Shown here: in pieces, positions 34,346 through 41,653 of the stretch
Position numbering within the stretch: position 1 is the stretch's first letter
How the letters are laid out: every line of letters begins with the position of its first letter
Assembly (NCBI GenBank): GCA_934546935.1
Contig: CAKTEH010000016.1
Location: 1-46,771 of the forward strand
DNA: 46,771 nucleotides
Source of the DNA: an uncultured Eubacteriales bacterium
GTDB taxonomy: Bacteria > Bacillota > Clostridia > Oscillospirales > QAMX01
Reading direction: 5' to 3'
Translations under genes and position numbers: made by a program
Notes under the pieces: generated by a model
What the model was told of the DNA's origin: nothing
Databases searched by the model: none
What the model saw: the letters and a program-made list of their open reading frames with translations, nothing else

Positions 34346-34939
34346 TTATGTATGCGGTTGCTGTATCCCATTTTGTAAAAACCCGACGCCGTACATCATC
34401 AGCCCTTCTGCCATTCCAGCCATTTCTTCCGCACTGCTGCGCATGCCCTCAGAAAGCCATCTTTCCAGCAACCCAATGCAACCGGCGCTGACGAATGCAT
34501 AATAGAATTCAATTTGCCGCCGGGTAGCATGCGCAAAAAGGCGGGTGTAGGTCTCCATACACAAATCCCGGCCAATTGTCAGGAGCCGTGCTGCAAAGTC
34601 CTTGTCTCCGTAAGGACCGAGCGTTACCGTACAGATATCCGCGTTGTCCTTCAGGCACTGGAACACTTCTGTCGTAATCCTTTGCAGCGTCAGATGCTTG
34701 GGATCCGCCCCGAAAAGAGGCTCGAGAGCCTTTGTGAAATCTTCCAGCATTTCATCTTCCATTTTCTGAAGCAGGTCATGGATATCCGTATAGTGTGCAT
34801 AAAAAGTGCCCCGGTTGATGCCCGCCTGTGTACAAAGCTCCTTAACGGAAATGCTCTGTATTGGTTTTTGCCGCAAAAGCTCAGTAAAGGCCCGGCGGAT
34901 CAGCATCCGGGTTACGCGTCTGCGATGGTCTTCTTTCAT
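34346..34939 (-). CDS. TetR/AcrR family transcriptional regulator
   Basis: A 197-residue regulator. Residues 7-55 form the TetR helix-turn-helix (RRAFTELL, ISVKELCTQAGINRGTFYAHYTDIHDLL), and the C-terminal part with the FYYAFVSAGCIGLLERWL block matches the DhaS-type ligand domain (TetR_C_8/PF14278). It should bind DNA as a dimer and release it on ligand binding; the ligand is unknown. It is divergent from the epimerase-like gene with an 18-base inverted repeat between them, the classic arrangement for a regulator of its neighbour and itself. ATG 34939 with GAGG upstream. Confidence 0.92.
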   Translation of the reverse strand: MKEDHRRRVTRMLIRRAFTELLRQKPIQSISVKELCTQAGINRGTFYAHYTDIHDLLQKMEDEMLEDFTKALEPLFGADPKHLTLQRITTEVFQCLKDNADICTVTLGPYGDKDFAARLLTIGRDLCMETYTRLFAHATRRQIEFYYAFVSAGCIGLLERWLSEGMRSSAEEMAGMAEGLMMYGVGFLQNGIQQPHT

Positions 34940-34983
34940 AGGATTGCCTCTGAATAATTTATGAACGTCCGGTGTATTTCAAC

Positions 34984-35001
34984 ACACAATGCCAGTTGTG
35001 T
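34984..35001. promoter_or_regulatory. candidate TetR operator
   Basis: ACACAA, 6 bases, TTGTGT, in the divergent region, 34 bases upstream of the -35 box of the epimerase-like gene and 45 bases before the TetR ATG. Size and symmetry suit a TetR dimer. A related TCAACACAC half lies near 35082. Confidence 0.5.
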
Positions 35002-35034
35002 CGGTAAATGCATAGAAAGTTTAAATTCTGTTTA

Positions 35035-35063
35035 TTGTCAACTATTTTCATATATATTATAAT
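35035..35063 (+). promoter_or_regulatory. promoter of the epimerase-like gene
   Basis: TTGTCA, 17 bases, perfect TATAAT; leader about 48 bases ending in AAAGGGGTG. Confidence 0.87.
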
Positions 35064-35117
35064 ACAGATAAAGAGGAAAATCAACACACTGATGAAGAAA
35101 CGAAAGGGGTGTGTGAT

Positions 35118-36131
35118 ATGAAAACCATTTACCTGATTACCGGAGCCGCCGGGCATTTAGGCGGCACGCTGGTTCGGCTGTTGCGTCATAAAGCCGATGC
35201 GGTTCATGGCTTGGTTCTGCCAGGTGAAAAAGCCGCGCTGAAGGACAGCGGAAATGTGCGTTATATTGCAGGGGATGTGCGCGACCGGCAAAGCTTGGAA
35301 CGTTTTTTTGCAGGGGCAGATGGATACGATGCGGTTTATGTGATTCATGCGGCTGGTATTGTGGATATTTCCGGTACGGTTACGCCGCGCTTATATGAAG
35401 TCAATGTTGGCGGGACAAAAAATGTAATTGAAATGTGCCGGAGGCATGCCGTGCGCAGGCTTGTTTATGTAAGCTCGGTTCATGCAATTCCGGAGGGCGA
35501 CCGCAACGCTGTGCTGACAGAGATCCGTCATTTTTCTCCTGACCTTGTTGTCGGAGCCTATGCAAAAACCAAAGCCGAAGCGACGCAGGCGGTATTGAAC
35601 GCGGCACAGGAGGGTCTTGACGCTGTTGTTGTGCAGCCGTCCGGTATCCTTGGCCCGTATGACCGTACACATAACCATATGGTGCAGATGGTCAGCGACT
35701 ATATTCACGGCCGTCTTCCGGCTGGCGTAAAAGGCGGATATGATTTTGTCGACGTCCGCGATGTAGCGCAGGGTTGCTATGAAGCTGCGTGCAAGGGACG
35801 GCGCGGGGAGTGTTATATCCTATCCAACCGCCGGTATGATATCCGGGAGCTGCTGGAGATGCTGCGTGCGATCAATGGGGGACGCCGCCTGCCCATGTTG
35901 CCGGTACGGCTTGCCCAGGCCGCGGCGCCGGCAATGCAGATCTATGCGAAACTGATGCATCGCCGTCCCCTGTATACGCGCTATTCCCTGTATACGCTCA
36001 ACAGCAATGCCAAATTCTCCCATGACAAGGCAACTGCTGAGCTGGGTTACAGGCCGCGCGACCTGTTTCAGACGCTTAAGGATACGGTATATTGGCTGCG
36101 CTGCAATGAAAAGAAGCCGGAGCATACCTGA
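35118..36131 (+). CDS. NAD(P)-dependent epimerase/dehydratase family protein
   Basis: A 337-residue extended short-chain dehydrogenase of the dihydroflavonol-reductase-like type. Rossmann motif TGAAGHLGG (8-16), GDVRD acid loop, HAAG, SSVH with the catalytic Ser, YAKTK (Tyr and Lys near 148-152) and QPSGILGPYD. The C-terminal half binds substrate and does not reveal it. ATG 35118 with AAAGGGGTG in front. The TetR gene runs the other way from the same control region, so expression is probably induced by the TetR ligand, which may be the substrate. Confidence 0.88.
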   Translation: MKTIYLITGAAGHLGGTLVRLLRHKADAVHGLVLPGEKAALKDSGNVRYIAGDVRDRQSLERFFAGADGYDAVYVIHAAGIVDISGTVTPRLYEVNVGGTKNVIEMCRRHAVRRLVYVSSVHAIPEGDRNAVLTEIRHFSPDLVVGAYAKTKAEATQAVLNAAQEGLDAVVVQPSGILGPYDRTHNHMVQMVSDYIHGRLPAGVKGGYDFVDVRDVAQGCYEAACKGRRGECYILSNRRYDIRELLEMLRAINGGRRLPMLPVRLAQAAAPAMQIYAKLMHRRPLYTRYSLYTLNSNAKFSHDKATAELGYRPRDLFQTLKDTVYWLRCNEKKPEHT

Positions 36132-36592
36132 GCGCTTTCCGGTAAAAGAAGGAATGATGTGGGAAAGACGCAATTGTCCAGGCTGGCAGCGTAAAATAAG
36201 AAACGGTATGATATTATCATGCCGTTTCTTGTATGAAGTATTTTCGCCTGCAAGGTACGGAAATTTTAAGGTTTACGCTGGGTATACTCTTCCCGGGAAT
36301 TTTTTATGCCCCGGCGCCGATACGATTGCTTTAACTTCCGGCCGGGCAGAGAAAGAAGGGGGACAGGAGTCGGCATCGGAATGCGTTTCCGTCAGATCTG
36401 GCAGGCGCCAGGCTTGCGGAAAAATTGGAATTTCAGCAATTATGACAAAATTATGCCCATTGGACGCATGCTATGCAAGCGCCCAATGGGTCTTTGCTCT
36501 TCATAGACGGTAAAATTGTGGAACAGAATATGCGCGGAATGGGTTTTTCCAGGTTGTGGCGCCCGGTTTAACCTTGGCGGCAGAGGAGAGGG
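36132..36592. other. 461-base gap between convergent genes, with several pairings
   Basis: No supported protein gene. Contents: a 15-bp hairpin (36198-36230); CGGAA/TTTCCG (36376-36391); nested complementary arms at 36404-36410/36557-36563, 36418-36424/36544-36550, 36437-36441/36514-36518 and 36456-36463/36483-36490 that together fold into one long bulged hairpin of 160 bases. A TATACT box at 36283-36288 lacks a -35. This could be a structured RNA or chance; see the finding. Confidence 0.4.
36198..36230. terminator. possible terminator of the epimerase-like gene
   Basis: A 15-bp stem with one G-T pair and a 3-base loop, 67 bases past the stop. No plus-strand T-run beyond TTCTT; the minus-strand tail TATTTTACG is more T-rich. 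Confidence 0.45.
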
Positions 36593-36617
36593 AGCAAAAT
36601 AACGGCCGTTTCCGGCC
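36593..36617 (-). terminator. terminator of the hflX operon
   Basis: GGCCG-GAAA-CGGCC on the minus strand followed by GTTATTTTGC, 38 bases past the yigZ-type stop. Confidence 0.65.
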
Positions 36618-36655
36618 AACGCTGCAATATTTTCTGGAATTCAGAGTTTTCACAA

Positions 36656-37279
36656 CTAACGGATCCGTTCGGGAAGCTGCCGGATTCCGAGTTCAGCGAT
36701 CTGTGCACGTCCGGAAGTCCTGTCCCGGATCCCGGCCTGCATTTTTTCACATTCGCTCTCCGGAAGCAGAAGCTCAAACGAAACCTGTGTGCCGAACTCC
36801 GGCGCACCTTGCTGGTGCTCAATACTTTTTAAGAATGCGCGGATTGCGTCATAATGCGCGTATTCACAGCATATCCGGAAGCTGTGATAAGGCGCAAGCT
36901 GTGCGATCCCCGCCGCCTCGAGCGCGAGCTTCGCCGTATTGGCATAAGCCCGGATCAGTCCGCCAGCCCCGAGCAGGATACCGCCGAAGTAGCGTGTAAC
37001 GGTGCAGCAGTAATTCGTCAGCCCTTCACGCCGGAAAACCTCATAAACCGGGGGTCCAGCCGTCCCTTTTGGTTCCCCGTCGTCGGAGAAACGAGTTGCA
37101 TTTTCCTCGTGGATGTCATAAGCATAAACGACATGGCTTGCACCTTCCTGCAAAAAGCGCACTTCGCCGATTCTTTCTTTCGCCTCAGCTTCAGAAGCAA
37201 CAGGGAATACGTTGCCGATAAAACGGGATTTGCGTTCGACAAATTCAATTTCTGCGTCGCCAAAGGGTACTTTAGTCAT
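36656..37279 (-). CDS. IMPACT/YigZ family protein
   Basis: A 207-residue soluble protein of the YigZ/IMPACT (UPF0029) family. ERKSRFIGNV, the DDGEPKGTAGPPVYEV motif and the YFGGILLGAGGLIRAYANTA motif are complete, with the ferredoxin-like C-terminal DUF1949 domain after residue 135. The biochemical role in bacteria is not established; the eukaryotic relative IMPACT affects translation control through GCN1. ATG 37279 lies inside the end of hflX (8-base overlap), so the genes are coupled. Last gene of the operon. Confidence 0.92.
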   Translation of the reverse strand: MTKVPFGDAEIEFVERKSRFIGNVFPVASEAEAKERIGEVRFLQEGASHVVYAYDIHEENATRFSDDGEPKGTAGPPVYEVFRREGLTNYCCTVTRYFGGILLGAGGLIRAYANTAKLALEAAGIAQLAPYHSFRICCEYAHYDAIRAFLKSIEHQQGAPEFGTQVSFELLLPESECEKMQAGIRDRTSGRAQIAELGIRQLPERIR

Positions 37280-38570
37280 GCATTACGCCCCAGTCTTTTT
37301 TGATGTAATCGCGGATCCAGCCCAGCGTACGCGGCTCACAGACTGCCTGAACTTCAATGTACTCGGGCTGGTATTCGACTTTTTCAACTTTCGCGTCGCG
37401 GTACAGGATATCGATGCGCCCAGCCTGGTCATAGGGCAGGGCAATGCATACGCGGTGCAGCGTGCTGCCAAGGTGGCCGGAGATTTGGGAAAGCAGGCTG
37501 CTGATGCCGGCGCCTGTACGCGCAGAAATCACCGCAATATCACGTCCATGCGGCAAAAGCTCTGCATCCACAAGGTCGGCTTTGTTGAATACCTCGATGA
37601 CCGGCGTCTGATCCAGGCCCAGTGCATGGATCTGGCGGCGCACGACTTCTGCCTGCTGCATCCAGGCTGGATTGGAAAGATCAATGACATGCAAAAGAAG
37701 GTCGGCGAACGCAAGCTCTTCCAGCGTGGCGCGGAAAGCGTCAATCAGGTTATGAGGAAGCTTGTGAATAAAGCCGACGGTATCTGACAGCAGCACCTCC
37801 AGCGTATCGCTGACCTTCAGCTTACGTATTGTCGGGTCGAGCGTATCAAAAAGACGGTTATTTGCGGGGATATCTGCATCTGTCAGATAATTTAAAAGTG
37901 TAGATTTTCCTGCGTTAGTATAGCCGACAAGGGAAACGACGGGGATTTCTGTATTTTCACGGCGATGCCTGCGCACGGTGCGTTCCCTCCGTACGTCCTC
38001 CAGCTCGCGCTCCAGCTTCTGGATGCGCCGCCGGATATGGCGGCGGTCAGTCTCCAACTGCGTTTCACCAGGCCCGCGCGTGCCGATCGGGCTTGCGCCG
38101 CCGGAAGCGGTTTGCCGTACCAGGTGCGTCCACATGCCAGTAAGTCTGGGCAGCAGATAGCGGTACTGCGCAAGCTCTACCTGAAGCTTACCCTCGGCGG
38201 AACGCGCCCGATGGGCGAAAATATCCAGGATTAATGCGGCCCGGTCCATAACCCGCAGCCCTGTCAGCTTTTCAATCGCGGTGGATTGGGCGGGGGAAAG
38301 TTCATTGTCGACAACAAGCAGGTCAGCTTCCATACGCTTTGCCAACTCTGCAATTTCAAGCAGCTTTCCCTCGCCGAGAAGTGTACGCGGCTCCACGGTA
38401 CTGCGCTTTTGCAGCACCTTTGCCGCGCATCGGCCGCCCGCGGTTTTGAGCAGCTCCTCCAACTCGTCGAGCGTTTCGTCGGATGCGTTGTCGTCTGCCG
38501 GGAGTACCGGAGAAGAAAGCCCGGCAAGTACGGCGACGTCCTGTTTGGAAAATTGATCGGTATTCTGCAA
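37272..38570 (-). CDS. hflX: GTPase HflX
   Basis: HflX is a GTPase that splits stalled or stressed ribosomes. 432 residues: HflX N-terminal domain with LGEGKLLEI and the VVDNELSPAQ block, the conserved GASPIGTRGPGETQLETDRR, coiled coil (about 175-205), then the G domain with GYTNAGKST (216-224), DTVGFI (263-268) and NKAD near 317. TTG start at 38570 with AGAGGT upstream. 33 bases after the kinase-like gene. Confidence 0.95.
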   Translation of the reverse strand: MQNTDQFSKQDVAVLAGLSSPVLPADDNASDETLDELEELLKTAGGRCAAKVLQKRSTVEPRTLLGEGKLLEIAELAKRMEADLLVVDNELSPAQSTAIEKLTGLRVMDRAALILDIFAHRARSAEGKLQVELAQYRYLLPRLTGMWTHLVRQTASGGASPIGTRGPGETQLETDRRHIRRRIQKLERELEDVRRERTVRRHRRENTEIPVVSLVGYTNAGKSTLLNYLTDADIPANNRLFDTLDPTIRKLKVSDTLEVLLSDTVGFIHKLPHNLIDAFRATLEELAFADLLLHVIDLSNPAWMQQAEVVRRQIHALGLDQTPVIEVFNKADLVDAELLPHGRDIAVISARTGAGISSLLSQISGHLGSTLHRVCIALPYDQAGRIDILYRDAKVEKVEYQPEYIEVQAVCEPRTLGWIRDYIKKDWGVMHD

Positions 38571-38603
38571 TGTGCACCTCTTGTTTCCTATATATTATAT
38601 GGG

Positions 38604-39437
38604 TTAATATTTTTTTAGATCCAGCGCGCTGTTCCAGGCGTCCATATAAGCTTCGAGCGAGGACCATCGTGCATCGCGTTTGGGCTGTACGGCACGCAGC
38701 GCCGCTTGATAGCTTTCTGTATTCAGTCTCCAAAGCGAGATATCCCGGCCGGCTCCGCCGCCGAAAAGTTCAAAGGATGTCGCCCCCATGACAAAGACGC
38801 AGCTGCGCGCATCAACCGGCATGCCGGCTGTCAGTTCTTCCGGCGACATAAAGCGGGACGAGCCAGGGAGGCGCCCTGTATGATTTATATAGGGCTGTTT
38901 TTGATAAAATTCTATATCACAGATATAAGTGTTTCCAGTTTCCGGCTGATAAAGTACGCTGCCGTCATAAAAATCAAGACATACCCATCCACAGGCAAGG
39001 ACATGCCGGTGGAATTGCAGGATGGTTTCGTAAATTTTCAGTTTGATGGCGTCGCACAGCGCAAGAAAACGCCTGCGCTGGTCAGGATACATTTTTCCCC
39101 AACACCATCCTTCCACCCATGGGAAAACCTGAATATATCCGCCGCCGGTTTCTCCTGCATACAGGCAGTTGACCAGGCTGTTGTGTGCAAGCGCACGATA
39201 TGCGTCTGCCGAACGTTTTGCACGTTCAATAGACTGCTGCGGCGTCCATGCAGCGCGCAGCGTAGGAGCACCGGAAAATTTTATAAAGCGCCGGCCTTCC
39301 GGCGATACGCAGCCAAAGCAGATATTTCCAGAGTCCTGCTGATCATAAACCTGGAATACCCGGCCAAAGTCAGAAAGGAATGAAAAATCAAAAGATCCTG
39401 CCAGGGAAAAAGGAATTCCGTCGATTACTTGTTGCAT
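38604..39437 (-). CDS. protein-kinase-like protein (YrzF-type)
   Basis: A 277-residue soluble protein with the outline of a kinase. FIKFSG offers the ATP-lobe Lys53; CGWVCLDFYDGSVLY holds a catalytic-loop Asp155 followed by the Asp/Ser pattern of phosphotransferase-like kinases; CDIEFY (Asp174) stands where DFG would be; SSRFMSPEE (193-201) mirrors the 'GT..YMAPE' activation segment, followed by FVMGATSFELF as in helix F. The first lobe is short and has no clear glycine loop (FGRVFQVY is the nearest). It may be an active Ser/Thr or small-molecule kinase or a degenerate one. AAGGAG before ATG 39437. It sits between thrE and hflX, with 33 bases on each side. Confidence 0.75.
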   Translation of the reverse strand: MQQVIDGIPFSLAGSFDFSFLSDFGRVFQVYDQQDSGNICFGCVSPEGRRFIKFSGAPTLRAAWTPQQSIERAKRSADAYRALAHNSLVNCLYAGETGGGYIQVFPWVEGWCWGKMYPDQRRRFLALCDAIKLKIYETILQFHRHVLACGWVCLDFYDGSVLYQPETGNTYICDIEFYQKQPYINHTGRLPGSSRFMSPEELTAGMPVDARSCVFVMGATSFELFGGGAGRDISLWRLNTESYQAALRAVQPKRDARWSSLEAYMDAWNSALDLKKY

Positions 39438-39470
39438 GTAAACTCCTTGTCCGGAATTACGGAAAGCGGA

Positions 39471-39926
39471 TTACCGTTGGTTCCCGCGCCGGTGAAAAGC
39501 GGAAAAACGGCTGACGATATGCCAGAGTGCGGTACATGACAAAATACCGCCAGATATTGCGGCTGCCAGCAGCAAGGTGGTTTTTCCGCCGGCAACGGCC
39601 TGGTCCCATGCGCCGGAAACCGCAGCGCTCATGGCCCGGTACAGGCCTGCGCCGGGAATGAGCGGAATCGCGCCGGCAACAAGGAAAACCGTGGTTGGAG
39701 ACTTGCGCAACCTTGCCATAATTTCTGCATATACGGTTAAAAAGAATGCGCAGATAAAATACCGGAGCATGTCGCTGGATGAAAATATGGAAGAAAGCAG
39801 ATAAGTGCCCCAGCTGATCAGGCCGCCAAGCGTTGCCCATGGGACGTCGCGTCCGCGCACATTGAAAAGCAATGCATAGCCAAGGGAACCAATACCTGCC
39901 GCGAGGAGCTGGATTAAGCTTTGCAT
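39471..39926 (-). CDS. threonine/serine exporter, small subunit (ThrE_2)
   Basis: A 151-residue membrane protein with four or five helices, of the ThrE_2 (PF12821) family. GSLGYALLFNVRGRD, TLGGLISWGTYLL and the GAIPLIPGAGLYRAM block are diagnostic. It corresponds to the C-terminal half of the single-chain Corynebacterium ThrE and should act with the preceding gene product, which supplies the N-terminal half. ATG 39926, 15 bases after its partner, with AAAGGGGGGCGG before it. Confidence 0.92.
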   Translation of the reverse strand: MQSLIQLLAAGIGSLGYALLFNVRGRDVPWATLGGLISWGTYLLSSIFSSSDMLRYFICAFFLTVYAEIMARLRKSPTTVFLVAGAIPLIPGAGLYRAMSAAVSGAWDQAVAGGKTTLLLAAAISGGILSCTALWHIVSRFSAFHRRGNQR

Positions 39927-39941
39927 GACCCGCCCCCCCTT

Positions 39942-40697
39942 TCAAAACAGTGCCGCCGGAAGCGCAAACCCACAGGCAATGGCAATGCTGGCAACCAGCG
40001 CTTCGGCAAAACGAAGCAGCGCGGATATCGTGTCGCCGCTGAACAGGTCGCGGATGGAATTGGTCAGCGCAAGGCCGGGGATCAGAAGCATTACATTGCC
40101 GATACTGACGTTTGCCGCACTGTCGGCGATAGACAGCGCGGCAAGCAGATGCGCGCCCAGTCCTCCCACCATACTGCATACAAGAACGGAAAACAGAGTA
40201 TTGATATTCAGTTTTTTTAACCCTGCCTGCAAAAAGCAGATAACGGCGCCGATGGCAGCCGAACCTGCAGCGTCAGCTGCGGAACCTCCGAAGAATACGG
40301 AAAAAGCCGCTGAAATCATAGCATAAAGCAATACGCTCTGCCGGAAAGGGTAGTGTGCAAGCGCATCGATGCGGGCAAGTGCCCGGCATACCTGTGCATC
40401 TGCTGGCCGCGCCATGCACATGCGCCGGGAAAGCGCGTTAAGCTCGCATAGCTTTGACAGGTCGTAAACCAGTGTGCCTACACGCCGCGTCTGGGTAAAA
40501 GCCTGCCCTTTTGCGTCGAAGGCCGTGACAACTATGCTGGAGGTGATGGTGAATACATCCACACGCACAGCGCCATAGGCACGGCAAATGCGGCTGATGC
40601 TGTCTTCCACACGGCCTACCTCCGCGCCATACTGCAGCATACGCTGTCCTATATCCATGGCGTAAGTCAGATAATTTTGTGCAAATACCGCAGCCAT
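39942..40697 (-). CDS. threonine/serine exporter, large subunit (ThrE/DUF1212)
   Basis: A 251-residue membrane protein. Residues 1-115 are a cytoplasmic DUF1212 domain (GQRMLQYGAEVGRVEDSI, then VDVFTITSSIVVT), followed by about five helices with the MLLIPGLALTNSIRDLFSGD signature. It forms a split ThrE-type exporter with the next gene, for threonine and serine in the studied member; the substrate here is inferred. First gene of the operon thrE-thrE2-kinase-hflX-yigZ. GAGGTGA about 12 bases before ATG 40697. No clear promoter was found in the broken gene upstream. Confidence 0.92.
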   Translation of the reverse strand: MAAVFAQNYLTYAMDIGQRMLQYGAEVGRVEDSISRICRAYGAVRVDVFTITSSIVVTAFDAKGQAFTQTRRVGTLVYDLSKLCELNALSRRMCMARPADAQVCRALARIDALAHYPFRQSVLLYAMISAAFSVFFGGSAADAAGSAAIGAVICFLQAGLKKLNINTLFSVLVCSMVGGLGAHLLAALSIADSAANVSIGNVMLLIPGLALTNSIRDLFSGDTISALLRFAEALVASIAIACGFALPAALF

Positions 40698-40730
40698 CTG
40701 TTTGTTTTCACCTCGGCTTTTATGTAGGGA

Positions 40731-41189
40731 TTATTGTTGATAAACCACTTCAAAATCCTCAAAATCATAGGCATGTCTTCCGAAAACGAATATTCCAGCC
40801 GCGGTTTCTCCGCTGAAAAAAAGCGGATAGGATTGGATTTCCAGGAATCCAGATCCGCATCTTCACATTCACGGCCGCAAATGTTTTGTCCCGGAAAGGG
40901 AGGTATATAACGTTTTTGATGCGAATAATGCAGCGCCGCGTGCCGGCCCGGCCTGTAACAACGTGGTAATCTCTGCGCTGCGGGATGGGATTCCCGTCCA
41001 CGGCAAGAGCATAAAGACTGTTGCATGCTGCACGTTTCTTTCCATATAGGAGCAATGCAAAAAGCTCTTTTGCAGATTTTTTCATCAACATCAAGATCAA
41101 TATGGAAACTGTCCGCAAAGGCGGTATTGGCAGGGAGAGAAGCTGCTTTTCAAAAATCCGCCAAAATTTTTCAACGACCGTTCTTTCAT
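40731..41189 (-). pseudogene. ASCH-domain gene broken by several frameshifts
   Basis: The minus strand holds family pieces in three frames over 459 bases, matching the usual 150 or so residues. In order: VVEKFWRIFEKQ; ADSFHIDLDVDEK; SAKELFALLLYGKKRA with DGNPIPQRRDYHVV, CIIRIKNV and FRDKTFAAVN; CEDADLDSW with FFSAEKPRLEYSFSEDM; and DFEDFEVVYQQ then stop at 40731. The joins need about four single-base changes: near 41120, in a run of six A at 41077-41082, near 40868 and near 40768, with perhaps one more close to the presumed ATG 41189. ASCH proteins have a PUA-like fold thought to bind RNA or modified nucleosides. As written no functional product is possible. Confidence 0.82.
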
Positions 41190-41217
41190 CCCCTGTGCAA
41201 TAAAAAAGCTGGGATAT

Positions 41218-41257
41218 GAAAAAATGCCGTTTGATACGCATACGCATACCAAACGGC
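41218..41257 (-). terminator. terminator of rpmE
   Basis: A 14-bp stem with two G-T pairs (core GCCGTTTG/CAAACGGC) followed on the minus strand by A and six T residues, just past the rpmE stop. Confidence 0.92.
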
Positions 41258-41264
41258 ACGTCTT

Positions 41265-41462
41265 TTAAAGACCAAATTTCTTCTTGAAGCGGTCTACGCG
41301 TCCGCCGGAATCCACGAGCTTCTGCTTGCCCGTGAAAAACGGATGGCACTTGGAACAAATTTCAACGCGAATATCGCTTTTGGTCGAGCCGGTCTCGATA
41401 ACTTCGCCGCAAGCGCAACGTATCGTGGTCTGCTGATACTTGGGATGGATACCTTCCTTCAT
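41265..41462 (-). CDS. rpmE: 50S ribosomal protein L31, zinc-binding form
   Basis: A 65-residue ribosomal protein. Cys16, Cys18, Cys36 and Cys39 (CAC and CSKC) make it the zinc-binding C+ type, and HPFFTGKQKLVDSGGRVDRF is the family's conserved centre. ATG 41462 with AAAGAGGTG before it, rather than an in-frame upstream start three codons earlier. Monocistronic, with its own promoter and terminator. Confidence 0.97.
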   Translation of the reverse strand: MKEGIHPKYQQTTIRCACGEVIETGSTKSDIRVEICSKCHPFFTGKQKLVDSGGRVDRFKKKFGL

Positions 41463-41503
41463 TCTTAACACCTCTTTCCACGGGTACTTTAACAGACCTG
41501 TTC

Positions 41504-41532
41504 ATAATAGCACAATTTTTTTGAAAATGCAA
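41504..41532 (-). promoter_or_regulatory. promoter of rpmE
   Basis: Minus strand TTGCAT, 17 bases, TATTAT with an extended TGC just before the -10 box. Bases 41510-41640 upstream are very A/T-rich. Confidence 0.7.
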
Positions 41533-41653
41533 GAGTTTTTTTGAAAAATACCGGGAGGAAAAAGAAAAAGTTCACAGGGGTTTAAAAAAATATTTGATAA
41601 AAGAAGGATTTTTATTTTTTTTATCGAATATACTTATTGAGTAGGTGAAGAGT

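Noticed and set aside
39457..40179. 240-codon minus-strand frame across both thrE genes
   Set aside because: Out of frame with two recognised membrane proteins; its product is Arg/His/Cys-rich without domains.
40667..41358. two overlapping minus-strand frames as separate real genes
   Set aside because: Each holds only part of one ASCH family alignment; together they are better read as one frameshifted pseudogene.
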